Positions 44,839 through 55,886 are shown, numbered from the stretch's first letter. The stretch: 64,000 nt of DNA from Symbiodinium kawagutii (GCA_009767595.1 VSDK01001190.1:203168-267167), one strand, 5' to 3'. Notes: a model not told the origin generated them from the letters alone. Translations and numbers: made by a program.

Positions 44839-45555
44839 TATGAAACTATAGTTGATAATCCTTAATCAGCTATCACCTATCAATCAACCATTATTGAGCC
44901 GTTGTTATTACTTCTCAACCGTCTATAATTGATTGAACCGCGATCGACCAGTCTTAAACCCCTACTAATAACACTTATCAACTATCAATCTGGTTATTCA
45001 TCAGTTATTCATCGGTTGATTGCCCTATTAATCACCACCAACTAAAGGTGGCTAAGTTGATACCATGATGAATAGTTCTTAACCAGCTATCAGCTACCAA
45101 TCAATGATTGATAGGAGAAGTATTGATTAACCATTCATTGTCACTAGTCACTTTTAACCAACGGATTAATCTATGAATGGTGCCAGTTAGCTAGTGGCTA
45201 CATAATTGGCGATAAGAATCAATCATGTTGCTCATAGCTATGACTGACTATGACCATCAGTCTTAACAATTGATCAAGCACACCATTACTGTCCTTCATA
45301 GCGCCTAATCAGCTTCTGAATAAATACTTATCAACAACCTTCAATCAGCTATCAATGACCATTCCATCAGCAATCCTTAAGTAGCCACAAATCCACCATG
45401 AATCATGCTACAAACAACTATGATCAACCATTGATTCTTGATCATGGCAAGAATCAATCAATCAATCAATCAACCACTATTCGACCGTTATCATTCATTA
45501 CTCTGTCTATCATTGTAACCAACCATTATTGACCTTCTATCCATCCATCCCGTTA
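44839..45555. repeat. CA-rich spacer
   Basis: ATCAACCATTATTGA and AATCAGCTATCAAT words repeat throughout. No gene seen. Confidence 0.55.
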
Positions 45556-45562
45556 GAAGGAT

Positions 45563-45615
45563 ATCCATCCATCCATCCATCCATCCATCCATCCATCCAT
45601 CCATCCATCCATCCG
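45563..45615. repeat. (ATCC)n microsatellite, about 13 copies
   Basis: Perfect tetranucleotide tract. Confidence 0.95.
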
Positions 45616-45639
45616 TTCTCACTACTGGTTATCCCCACC

Positions 45640-45795
45640 CAATCAGCGCATCGTAGCCGCTCCAAGGCTCCAATCGCGCCGTGCCTCGCAACGGCATCGG
45701 CGACCCCAAGGATGCGCGGCCCAACACCAAAAGCGACGGCTCCAAGCGCGACACGGCCACGGGGGACGGAGGGAGTCCTGGCGCGGGAGGGTTGA
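45640..45795 (-). repeat. 36-bp repeat array (about 4 units)
   Basis: GGCTCCAATCGCGCCGTGCC and GGCTCCAAGCGCGACACGGC. The minus reading [20 protein letters not shown] is typical. Right edge GAGTCCTGGCGCGGG. Confidence 0.65.
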
Positions 45796-45821
45796 GCCAT
45801 GGGTTTCGACCTAGCCAGTGA

Positions 45822-45912
45822 CTGGGGTACCCCAAGTTATGGTGGGTTTATTACTATAAATGGTTAAGCTGGATGATTTGGGGCCCTATTTTTAAGATAC
45901 CCCATATTTTGA
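45822..45912. mobile_element. MITE-like element, family A, inverted
   Basis: GGGGTACCCCAAG at the left and GGATGATTTGGGGCCC at the right are the family core in reverse orientation. Confidence 0.6.
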
Positions 45913-45957
45913 ATGATAAAAAAATGTTTTGAATGATTGCAAGAAACATGGAGGCAG

Positions 45958-46084
45958 ACAGAGTGGTACCCTCCTGTCAGTTGAGTTGTTCACTAGGTAT
46001 CTGCTTCTCTTGCTAGATATAAGTTAATGTAAGAATAGCTGAATGGCTTAGCAACCAACTTATAACTAGGGGGTACCACTCTGT
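45958..46084. mobile_element. MITE-like element, family D (127 bp)
   Basis: Ends ACAGAGTGGTACCC and GGGTACCACTCTGT are perfect 14-bp inverted repeats. The related right end GGATACCACTCCGTAG recurs at 56978. Confidence 0.75.
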
Positions 46085-47100
46085 ATGATTACAAGGAATA
46101 CAACGGATAGTGTAGAAACTGATGTTCCATCCGATTTAGTAACTGGCTGGTAACCATGGTCAGAAGCCACTTATAAATGGTGTAGCCCACTTGGGATAGC
46201 TACTGACCATGGTCACTAAACACGGTCAATAACCACTCATAGCTTGGTTGGTGGGAAATTGGATGTGCAGTTGGGGTTGGTTCCCTGAGATATAGTCATG
46301 TTAAGAAACCTTATACCCCACTCCTATCACTACTGACAAATTACAAACTGGGAATATTTAAGCAGGGAAGGTTGGTGGAGAAGGTGGAGATGTCGGAAGG
46401 TATGATGAGGTATGAAAAGATATGATAAGGAGAGTATGTAATAGCTCTGTATATGATTCTTAATTGAATTGACAGAGTGATATTTGTACAGAATGTATGA
46501 GAAACTACGTATCTTCGTAATATGCGACCAAAAATACGTCGGTATCAAAGATGATATGGATGTGTTCATAGTATGGCGACGCTTATTACCTTCATCTTTT
46601 TCAACCATTCTTAACGATTCCGAGTTCAACGGTTCAACTCGTGCAGTAAACAAACCATAAAACAAATCATCAATAAGAAACCACAGCATATCTGCTAGGC
46701 TTGGTGAACACCATCATCACAACCTTGTAATGATGGCTCCATCCTTCGCATATCTATTGCATATACACTGTATGATGATGTAACATAGCTGCTTGATGCT
46801 TAATATTTAGTGGTTCAAGAAGGAATATCGCCTTTAGAATGGATGGATGTTTTGCTGAGCTGGGNNNNNNNNNNCCTGCTGAGGTCTACCTCCGGGTCGA
46901 ATCAGGTGAGCAGAATTGCTACTTACCCTAGCTGATGTGAAACCACCAACCAAGCGTAGCCACCATCTGCATCAACCTGCAAAAGGTACATCATGGCAAA
47001 AAATAGCTACAACCCTTGGTGATTCCTAAAATCAACATATCATAAAGTAGCAGCTGATAGCTTGGACAAGTTCTTGGGCACTGGATTTTATCCCTGACGC
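46085..47100. other. No supported gene; contains a 10-N gap
   Basis: 46865-46874 is an assembly gap. The 119-codon minus frame 46330-46689 has only its first 35 codons protein-like (VEPLNSESLRMVEKDEG) before a donor-like AAGGTAATAAG near 46585, perhaps one short exon. Confidence 0.3.
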
Positions 47101-47104
47101 TCGT

Positions 47105-47270
47105 AGCCACATCTGCCGGTACCAGCCACGTAAAAACCATCTGCACCTGCGCAGCTCAGGGCCCTCGAAGGCGGGAAGGATCCCAGGTGTGCCAGGGCGG
47201 AGGCCGAAAGCAGCAGCTCCGTTCAGGCAGGGCTGTGGACCTCGCAAGGCCGTGGGAAGTGCCACCAGGG
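47105..47270 (-). repeat. 36-bp repeat array
   Basis: GGATCCCAGGTGTGCCAGGG and GCAGCTCCGTTCAGGCAGGG. TG-rich spacer follows. Confidence 0.55.
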
Positions 47271-48015
47271 GTAGGATAGGGGGTGACCAACCAAGGGTGG
47301 GGTGATGGGTGATGCGTGGTTGAGTGATGGGTGATTTGATGCTTGGTTTGGATGGGTGATTTGTGGTTGAGGAGTGGTTGATTGATGATTGGTTCATGGC
47401 TGATGGATGGTAGATCAATGGTTTTGGATGGCTTCTTTGGGTTTATTGTTTATTGATGGCTCAACCGTGGTTGATCATGGGGTGTTTGATACTCGTCAAG
47501 GATGAGGAGTGATGGTCATTGAAGGCTAATGATCAACGATGACTGGTTATTGCCAATGGTTCACAATGGCAAATGATGGTAAATACCGCTTCATAATGGT
47601 TGATTGTGTCAAACAGTTTTCAACGCCAAGTACTGGTAGATATGCTGACAAAAGTGGTTCATAATCGTTCATGTTTAATGACAGGTAACATGACTTAGCG
47701 GCTGAGGGGTCATTCATACATGACTGGCAATATAAGTTGACGAATGTTTGACCCATTCTCTCTGAATATTCACGGGGCACGAGCAGGGTCACCATGCTTC
47801 ATCAACCCTGGGCGACGATTGCTGGCGAGGAGAGAGTCATCGGTAGTTGTCGGATTCATTGACTCAATCACGAATGCTCGACAATGATCTACGCAAGACC
47901 TTTTGAATGTGCTGAATCACCAGTTTTAATTGGTTAAGAACCATTAACAGATAGTGGTTACTCAACCACCGTGAGCCACTAACCAATGATCTCATGTTCC
48001 CTTTGGCGTTGTCGC
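47271..48015. repeat. TG-rich spacer
   Basis: GGTGATGGGTGATGCGTGG words to about 47600, then mixed. No gene seen. Confidence 0.45.
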
Positions 48016-48019
48016 TGGT

Positions 48020-48145
48020 GACGGGTGTCCGGATGAATTCTCCACAGATCCCCGCTAGCCACAGCACTGCCAAGGCACAAAAAATGACAAGTCCGGGTGT
48101 GCAAAGCTCGAGGCGAATACGGAAAAATCTGATCCTGGGTGACGA
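48020..48145 (-). repeat. 36-bp repeat array
   Basis: GACAAGTCCGGGTGTGCAAA and GAATACGGAAAAATCTGATC. Right edge GATCCTGGGTGACG. Confidence 0.55.
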
Positions 48146-48500
48146 ATGGTCAGTGATAGCTGTGACTAACAAAGAATTGAAAAGCTGGTTAGTGGTTCAG
48201 GTAGAGGGGCCAAATGCTAACCCCAAATTCAGCGGGAATCCCCCGGTATTCCCGACATTTCCTGACGTTTCTTAGTTTTGTTGACCTGGCGAAACGCTGT
48301 AATTGAATTATTTACTTACTCGAGTATACCTGGTGTACCGACATCAATCTAGTAGTTTCTCACTGAATGGGAGCTTCATCCTCTAATTTGACTTCAACTG
48401 GCTGCCACCTCAAACTCTAGATGTCAGGCTTGGAGATCAATTCACTTGCGGATCGATAAATCCCCAGCTCTTTCTGGTGCCATTGGGGGGTGATTCCTCC
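48146..48500. other. Unique spacer
   Basis: No recognisable frame or repeat. Confidence 0.35.
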
Positions 48501-48582
48501 ATTTTGGAAAACATCAACACAAAACACACCGGTCGCCCACGGTCTGCAGCAGATGATCGGAGTGATCGTCGATCAACTTTCT

Positions 48583-49077
48583 TCAAGTAAAGGAGACGGG
48601 CCTATCAACACACTTGGGTGCAGGTTTCCATGGGGGCATTTTTCCAATAGGCAAAGCCTTTCTGCACTTCACCTGGGCACCTTGCACCAAGGACAGGTGA
48701 TTCCGCGCCTCCATGGAGAAGAGGGTATATCGCGACCTGAAAGCCACCTCCTTCTGCTGAAGTTCCTTTTTGGCTGGCGCCAAGATTTCCTTCTTTCCTT
48801 GATCATCCGCTGCGTGCCATGCTTTCCAGATGTTCTCGATGCCCATCTTGGAAAGGAATCCGCTGGCGACAGCTTCCTCCACAGTGATGTAGGAAAAGCT
48901 TCTGCTTTGGCCCTGTTGCGCATGCAACTGGTTTCCATGGACATTCACCTTGATCACGGACCGTCCCACCACACCAAGTTCCGCCTCAAAAACAGCACAA
49001 ATTCCTGCATCGGGGTGGCGCACTCTCACCTTGAAGACAGGATACAGCCCGCAATCAATGGGTTGACAGTTCCATGA
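48583..49077 (-). CDS. Unidentified protein-coding fragment, about 164 codons
   Basis: An open minus frame follows a TGA at about 49078-49080 and runs to a TGA at 48583-48585; it stays protein-like for 22 more codons after that stop (LIDDHSDHLLQTVGDRC). It has balanced codon use and no internal repeat: RVRHPDAGICAVFEAELGVV near the start, IENIWKAWHAADDQGKKEIL in the middle, SRYTLFSMEARNHLSLVQGA later, and a PPWKP near the end. No signal peptide or membrane segment. A donor-like AAGGTGAGAG lies near codon 17. I do not recognise the family. It is on the same strand as, and upstream of, the viral fragment at 43903-44838, but nothing visible links them. There is no start ATG, so it is probably an exon or a remnant. 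Confidence 0.4.
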   Translation of the reverse strand, partial: SWNCQPIDCGLYPVFKVRVRHPDAGICAVFEAELGVVGRSVIKVNVHGNQLHAQQGQSRSFSYITVEEAVASGFLSKMGIENIWKAWHAADDQGKKEILAPAKKELQQKEVAFRSRYTLFSMEARNHLSLVQGAQVKCRKALPIGKMPPWKPAPKCVDRPVSFT

Positions 49078-49080
49078 GTG

Positions 49081-50500
49081 TCACTGGAATTCCAGGACGA
49101 TTTATCCAATCAAATGGCAGTGGGAGTTCTTACAATGATGATATTTTGGAAAGTGCATGCATCTCACAAAGAACCACCAGTGGCACAGCTTTGGCTGCAG
49201 CAGAATGCTCAGGCAACATGTCATAGTTGCAGCCCGCACTTCCTTGCAAGACCACTGAACTTAGAGCTTGGCCAGGGCATCAGCTGTGTCCACCTCAGCC
49301 ATTCTTTTCTTCATTGCCCAATAGGCGGGTCAAAGTTGCCGATACGATGAGTGCTGAAAGCCGGTCCATGCAACGCAAGGGGCGCTTTCAATTCTGCTGA
49401 GGATTCCGATATCACCTCGTGCCCCACACCAAGGGGAATACTGCCGAGGTCAGTCGCACCATAAAATTGCGTCATTAGAGACATTCAAGTAGCTCCCTTT
49501 CACCGAAGAACCAGAAGACTCCATCGTCTCTGCCACGTGGGTAGCTAGACTGCTGAATGGCTTATTAACCAATTATCCAGCTGCTGGCTCTTCTTGCTTT
49601 ATATCAAGCAATACACGCAGCATAAACAACTCTTTTGCCAGCATTCTCTTGCTTACTACTACTTACTGGATTGGATATTAGGCACAAATGGCGGTGGGTT
49701 TTTATCCCCATTATCCGATAGAAACCAACATTCACCATGTTCAACGAGGGATAACCGGTGTTCCTAATGGCTTTACTAATGACTATCAAGTGTTGACAAC
49801 AATTCCTAACAACTATGAAGTCGTATCAACAACTACTCACCCACTATTGACCAAAAACGAACCACTGATAATAAGCACTCTTCTATCGACCATTCTTAAT
49901 CACAAAGTAGCATCAATCAACTTGTTAAGCTGGTTCTTCAATCTTATATTTCTTGCTTACTGACCAACTAATCCTGAACTTATTCGCTTAACTAATGACC
50001 CATTGAATACATCAATAACATAATCCACAGGGTGATGAGCTTCATCATAAGCATTGACCATCTATGCAACTGCTGGGGGATAGATTAATGACCACAACAC
50101 AATACGTGCTGGGTGCTGACTTCACCACCTATTCTGAATTCATTGTTCACAACATCCGCCTGGAAACCACCACTAAGATGTGCACCCCAACTGGGCAAGT
50201 AGCTGGTTGCATTCACTGGCTTTACTGGGGTCGGTTCGCCTCCCTTCTATGTCTACTAACCATGACTTCACTATCTGAGGGACCGTAACCCAACAGCGCA
50301 TCCAAGTATCACTATTGGTTGAATCAATATTAATCGTTGTTGGCCATTACAAAACACCAGTAAAACCATCCTTTGAACCATCATCAATTAATCACTATGA
50401 ATCATCATCTACATTTAACATCATTAGGCATTGATCACCATTAACCACCATCAACTACCATTAATCTGTCACCATTGACCACCATCAATCACTACTACGC
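49081..50500. other. No supported gene; unique then CA-rich
   Basis: 49081-49560 is GC-moderate unique DNA and may contain further pieces of the preceding coding remnant. From 49700 AT-richer, and CA-rich from 50300. Confidence 0.35.
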
Positions 50501-50504
50501 TTCA

Positions 50505-50640
50505 CATCCTTGCGCACACATCGCCGAGCATCGCGAAGTTGCCACCAAGGACAACGAAGGACCCGGCCGCGCGTGCTGCTGTGATGCCAATGTTGACCCT
50601 GAGCAGTGCAGTGCTGGCGGGTTGCCAAGCTGGTGGTGGG
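50505..50640 (-). repeat. 36-bp repeat array
   Basis: GCGAAGTTGCCACCAAGGAC and GACCCGGCCGCGCGTGCTGC. CA-rich left, TG-rich right. Confidence 0.5.
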
Positions 50641-51860
50641 CAACATGCAAGGGTGATGGGTCATGAATGGGTCATGAATGGTAACGCATAGGTAAGGGAC
50701 GGCAACCAATTCTGGGGAAGATGATGGTTGATGATGGTTGATGATGATCGAGCATCCGGTCAACAACCAATGATTTGGTTGTTGATGATGGTTGCTGATT
50801 TGGTAATCTACTGTGGATTCAAGTTAACCACGATCTGTGCTTGATCAACCACCCCTTTGTTTAGCCACCATCGTACGAGTAGTTAGCAATCACATTGCTA
50901 ACGGGTTCAATCCAAGACTCATAAACCCCCGGCGGAGTAAACCAAACAAGGCAGGGATTTAGTTTGATGCGCCTGATTTATTGCTCCCATCAGGATTGAA
51001 GGAATCACCTCTGGAGAGCGACCCAATACTTCAGATAGTTTTCTTACAATCATGGCACCCCTCGAACAGTCAGCAAAACCCAGAAGTGAACTACTTGCAG
51101 AGACGACATTGCAATAATCCTACGTATTACTTAATCATGAAAAACACCGCAAACACCATGACGCCACTAGCATCATCAAGCATTGAGCACCGGCATTGAT
51201 TATCATTGATCATTATCAACAACAGTAGTTTGGTTAGAATAGTCCTCGTAGCTCCTGTGCAACAACTTTAAAGGTCCTTGAAAGAGCATGGTATGGTTAC
51301 CCTGGGCTCCTTAGCTCCCTCCCAAGCAACAACCAGATTATTAAGTGTAGTACTTGCCATCATTAACCATGCCAACCCGTGCTGAACATCGCCTTGTTTT
51401 GCTGGTGTCATCAAGTTGTGGTCCATCCCCTGAGCCATTGCACATGACAAATCATTAGCAAAACATGATCAACTGTTGACCGGTATTTTACTGAACATTA
51501 CTGCCCAGTACCAAGCAATGCTATCAACCGTATTAACCAACACTGAGCAGTTCATTGATCATTATTCAGAAGCATTCCAGTATGATTAATCACCATCGAA
51601 CAGTGTTAGGCAGCATTTACCATTGTCAACCACCAACAGGTATCCATCATTCAGGATTGATTCACCGTATCCACAAATCAGAATCGGCATGGTCATTTTT
51701 CACAAAATTGTTGAAAATGATCAATCATAGAAATATTCAAGAATAATCATGATTCACAAGGGTTAACGACAATCGATACAGGGCCAATACGCACAGAATT
51801 CACCATGTTTTCTCATACATTTTCCGATGATCTCATCATACCACCACTATGCTGAGCAGC
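50641..51860. other. TG-rich spacer, unique, then CA-rich
   Basis: TG-rich to 50800 (GATGGTTGATGATGG). Nothing recognised in 50900-51450. CA-rich after. Confidence 0.4.
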
Positions 51861-51864
51861 CCAT

Positions 51865-51955
51865 GGGGTGCCTGATTGGACCATGCCAGCGATAGATGGC
51901 GTTGATGCCAAATGCGCAAGAGATCGCAAGGGAAACGGGGAGCCTGGCGCTGCAC
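51865..51955 (-). repeat. 36-bp array remnant
   Basis: GATGCCAAATGCGCAAGAGAT then right edge GAGCCTGGCGCTGC. Confidence 0.4.
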
Positions 51956-52580
51956 AGTGGTCACCATGGGTCACATGTTGTGGCGCCGTTTCGGGTGAGC
52001 AGCTGGGTTCACCATGGTGATGCTTGACGCCTTGATTGCAACTAGGGTAACTGCCACCGGGTCTAACTAAGCTGATGGTTGTAAGCTAGAAGCGTGCTTA
52101 ATGACGATTGATACTAGTTGATGGTGGCTGGAAATGCAGCCCATCGGTGGTTCATAGCAAAGAAGGTGGCCGCTGAGCATTGGCAACCACCATTCGCCTA
52201 TAGGTGATTTATCGTAGCCAATAGTAGTCCATTGCATCAGTTGAACATGAGACAAATGATCAAAAACAACTACCTGTTGGATGTACTTTTCTAGGAAACC
52301 CAGGATCAATCAAGTGCATAAACTGCTCATTGTTGAGGGTTGATTGCTGGTGGTCAATGATAGCTGTCATGATGGTTGATGGACAATGATCAACACCGGT
52401 GAATAAATGGAAACATCCATTGGTGAAGTACCGTTGATCATCCTCAATTGTCATAACGCATTGTCATCAACAACGATGAAAACAACCTTGATAATCAACA
52501 AATTTGGGCAAAAACCATCTATGGTCAATCATGATTGCTGACAATGCATCATCATATAAATAAGGTTGATCCCTACAAAT
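51956..52580. other. Spacer, no gene seen
   Basis: Mixed TG-rich sequence. Confidence 0.35.
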
Positions 52581-52811
52581 CTAGATTCTATTATACGATT
52601 GGACAAACCTGCTCAGATCAACAGAACTGGAGGCACACAACAAATGCCATGGCATCTGGATGGGTAAACTCTGGATGGATGGTTTTGACATAAAATAGTT
52701 GCTTGAATGCAAACGACCAGAAGCATCTATGCTGATCAAACATCCATCCTGTGGGACGGCATCCATGCTGTTTACCCCATCCAGGTTCTCAACCAAGAAC
52801 TTATCCACCAT
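52581..52811 (-). CDS. Possible exon, about 75 codons
   Basis: The minus frame reads VDKFLVENLDGVNSMDAVPQ, then DGCLISIDASGRLHSSNYF, ending at a stop in spacer. An acceptor-like TTAGCAGGTATG precedes it. A second frame over the same bases is also open, so coding is uncertain. Family not recognised. Confidence 0.25.
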   Translation of the reverse strand: MVDKFLVENLDGVNSMDAVPQDGCLISIDASGRLHSSNYFMSKPSIQSLPIQMPWHLLCASSSVDLSRFVQSYNRI

Positions 52812-52884
52812 ACCTGCTAACTATCTTCAACTACCCATCTGATTCACCAGTTGTGTTGGACTACGGGGGGATCATCCATGCTGG
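52812..52884. other. Short spacer
   Basis: Nothing recognised. Confidence 0.3.
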
Positions 52885-53070
52885 ACATCATCCCCCCAGG
52901 GATCCTCCACCCGTGCTGCCCCACCTGGGTTCGCATGGCTCAGCAGCAGCAGGGAGCTGCCCACCGTGACGGCTGGCGCCCCGTGGGGCGGCCGCCCCCC
53001 GAGGGCGACGAGCCCGGGGACGTGGAGCTCGGGAGCGATGGAACGAGGCCCAAACGAAGGAGGCCTGGCG
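52885..53070 (-). repeat. 36-bp repeat array, GC-rich
   Basis: GACGAGCCCGGGGACGTGGA and GCTCGGGAGCGATGGAACGA. Right edge AGGCCTGGCGACTGG. Confidence 0.6.
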
Positions 53071-53635
53071 ACTGGTTGGTGGGTCACAGTTGTTGTGGTT
53101 GATGGTAATGGTTAACCACTATATTAATGGTACCAGTTATAGTGGTGCCAGTTATAGTGGCTAATATTAATGGTTGATTAATTACTATATGGTGGTTTCT
53201 CAAAATAGGGGTACCCCCAAATCATCCATTATTAGTCATTATTAGTAATAAACTAACCATTTCTAAGGGTCCCCTATTTTGGGAAACCACCATATAACTG
53301 GTTCATGATGATTAATGGTGGATAGTACTGGTTGATGATTAATACTGGATATTAATGGTTAGTATTGATAAAAAGGATGGTCAATTAGTGGTTCACATTC
53401 GTAGTAATCAACACTGATTAATAATGGCATTATGGTGATTAATAGTGGCTAGTGACTGTTAAATATAGCTGTGGCCGGGGAATCTGGATGTTCAAACGGT
53501 TGGGTGGTGGTGGGTTCCCAAATGATGGTGATTGGTTGGTGACTTCAATGTGTCAACCCAATATGGTTGATGGCTGGTCTATTCATCAAAGGAAGTTTAG
53601 TTACGAAGTGCGGAACTTCCGTGTTACGAAGATTT
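53071..53635. repeat. TG-rich spacer around a MITE
   Basis: TTGATGGTAATGGTTAACC-like repeats, no gene. The small plus frame ending at 53770 only reads into the minisatellite. Confidence 0.5.
53186..53296. mobile_element. MITE-like element, family A (complete copy, 111 bp)
   Basis: The 31-bp terminal inverted repeats start TATATGGTGGTTTCTCAAAA at 53186 and mirror to 53296 with about four mismatches. The core CCCCAAATCATCCATTATTA and AGTAATAAACTAACCAT is shared by all family members. Non-coding, so non-autonomous if mobile. Confidence 0.85.
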
Positions 53636-53636
53636 G

Positions 53637-54432
53637 AAAAGATCTCAAAAGAAATAGATCTCAAAAGGAATAGATCTCAAAAGAAATACATCTCAAAAGA
53701 AATACATCTCCAAAGGAAAAAGATCTCAAAAGGAATAGATATCAAAAGAAATACATCTCAAAAGAAATAGATCTCCAAAGAAATAGATCTCAAAAGAAAT
53801 AGATCTCAAAAGAAATAGATCTCAAAAGGAATAGATCTCAAAAGGAATAGATCTCAAAAGAAATACATCTCAAAAGAAATGCATCTCCAAAGGAAAAAGA
53901 TCTCAAAAGGAATAGATATCAAAAGAAATACATCTCAAAAGAAATACATCTCCAAAGGAAAAAGATCTCAAAAGGAATAGATATCAAAAGAAATACATCT
54001 CAAAAGAAATACATCTCCAAAGGAAAAAGATCTCAAAAGGAATAGATCTCAAAAGAAATACATCTCAAAGGAAAAAGATCTCAAAAGAAATAGATCTCAA
54101 AAGAAATAGATCTCAAAAGAAATACATCTCAAAGGAAAAAGATCTCAAAAGAAATAGATCTCAAAAGAAATAGATCTCAAAAGAAATAGATCTCAAAAGG
54201 AATAGATCTCAAAAGAAATAGATCTCAAAAGGAATAGATCTCAAAAGAAATAGATCTCAAAAGAAATAGATCTCAAAAGAAATAGATCTCAAAAGGAATA
54301 GATCTCAAAAGAAATAGATCTCAAAAGGAATAGATCTCAAAAGAAATAGATCTCAAAAGGAATAGATCTCAAAAGAAATAGATCTCAAAAGGAATAGATC
54401 TCAAAAGAAATAGATCTCAAAAGGAATAGATC
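53637..54432. repeat. 16-bp minisatellite, about 50 copies
   Basis: Unit AGATCTCAAAAGAAAT with variants ending GGAAT, ACATCTC, or AGATATC, and a 15-bp form ATCTCAAAGGAAAAAG. In the middle the variants recur in a fixed order, so there is a higher-order unit. Confidence 0.95.
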
Positions 54433-55190
54433 TTGACTTTGCGTGACGCTCTCCGCACTGTCAGGGCTGTTTCAACTCATCTTGCAGATGACTTGGATCT
54501 TGACTTTGTGTGACAGGTGTGGTACTTTCAGCATGTCGATGATCTTGGAAGTTCAAAACATGGAGGAAGTCTCGCACGAAATGCGTTTTTGATCATTGGA
54601 TTTGTCACGAAACCATGGGTTTTTTCGTGAAAAACGTTGTCGACTTGATCGGGAAACTAGCCTTGTCGAACGGACGGGTCCCAGACGGTCTCGGTTTAGT
54701 TCGGATTTGGTTCGGAGTGTTTCCTATGACTGTTGCCAAAAAATCGACTTCTGCACGTCTCTATGTTGACTTTGTGTGGCAGGCGTGGCATTTGGTGCAC
54801 ATGGAGCTCCTCTGGGATCGCTCTCCGCACTGTCAGGGCTGTTTCAAGTCAATCTGCACATGATTTGGATCTTGACTTTGCGTGGCAGGCGTGGCATTTG
54901 GTGCACATGGAGCTGCTCATGGATCGCTCTCCGCACTGTCAGGGCTGTTTCAGCTCATCTCGCAGATGACTTGGATCTTGACTTTGCGTGGCAGGCGTGG
55001 CATTTGGTGCACATGGAGCTCCTCTGGGATCGCTCTCCGCACTGTCAGGGCTGTTTCAACTGATCTTGGAGAGGTCTTGGATCTTGACTTTGCGTGACAG
55101 GCGTGGCATTTGGTGCACATGGAGCTCCTCTGGGATCGCATTCCGCACTGTCAGGGCTGTTTCAATTGATCTTGGAGAAGTCTTGGACCT
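54433..55190. repeat. 106-bp satellite, four full units plus a truncated one
   Basis: Units begin at about 54766, 54871, 54977 and 55083 (TTGACTTTGCGTGGCAGG ... CTCTCCGCACTGTCAGGG). A truncated unit, missing about 45 bp, sits at 54433-54515 directly at the end of the 16-bp array. 54516-54765 between them is unique. 106 is not a multiple of three, so the open frames (MELLWDRSPHCQGC) shift frame in each unit and are not genes. Confidence 0.9.
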
Positions 55191-55640
55191 TGACCGCCAT
55201 TCTATAGGCTCAAATGTTTTTTTTCTATATGCACTTATAAGTTTTGGAAACTTCCGCCTCCGCCTCGTGCGGGAACTACTTGTAGTATATCCAAACTATA
55301 ATTGTGTTATTGTTTGTGGTTATTGCTGCCGTGACAGTCAACCATATCCTCACGACAACAGTGGTCAGTGTCAACAATGGTCACCTACTACTGATGGTCA
55401 CTGAGGACATTCGATGGTACATTGGGTATATTCTAACCATTACAGCAGGACTGGTAACCACGAACAATAACACCACTATGGTGGGTATATGGTTTCTAAG
55501 CATGATTCAGACCATTGAAATAACGACATATCAACAGGAATCCAGGAATAACCATGGCAAACGAACAAAATGGCTATGATTGGGTAGCCATTCCACTCCC
55601 ATTTGGTGCACTCAGCCGCTCATGGCCTCCTCCAGAGCTG
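55191..55640. other. Unique spacer; spliced-leader-like word
   Basis: 55192-55214 reads ACCGCCATTCTATAGGCTCA, loosely like the dinoflagellate spliced leader. No gene follows that I recognise. Confidence 0.25.
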
Positions 55641-55644
55641 CCCC

Positions 55645-55850
55645 TGGTTCCTGGTCTCGCTCCCATCCACCAGCCAGGTCCATCGCTGCCCCCCTGCCTT
55701 GCGAGGACATGGAGACTTCCAACGTCGCTGCATCCAACACCGACGAAGCTGCGCCAGCGCGCGAGCAGCCCGAAGCGGACGGGGAGAGGTCCAGGTGCGC
55801 ACGGCTGCGCGAAGGAAGTGACGAGTCCTGGGACTGCGGTAGGTGAAGCT
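55645..55850 (-). repeat. 36-bp repeat array (about 5 units)
   Basis: GAGACTTCCAACGTCGCTGC, GCATCCAACACCGACGAAGC and GGTCCAGGTGCGCACGGCTG. Right edge GAGTCCTGGGACTGC. Confidence 0.65.
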
Positions 55851-55886
55851 GGTGGTGGTTGGGGATGGCTGGTGAGACTCTGGTGA

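Noticed and set aside
45529-45835. Frames with HPSIHPSI or GWMDGWMD repeats
   Set aside because: They are translations of the (ATCC)n microsatellite.
53567-53770. Lysine-rich plus frame with KEIDLKRNRSQKK repeats
   Set aside because: It reads from spacer into the 16-bp minisatellite.
54615-55404. Plus frames with repeated MELLWDRSPHCQGC
   Set aside because: The 106-bp satellite shifts frame every unit; no frame stays open through the array as one protein.
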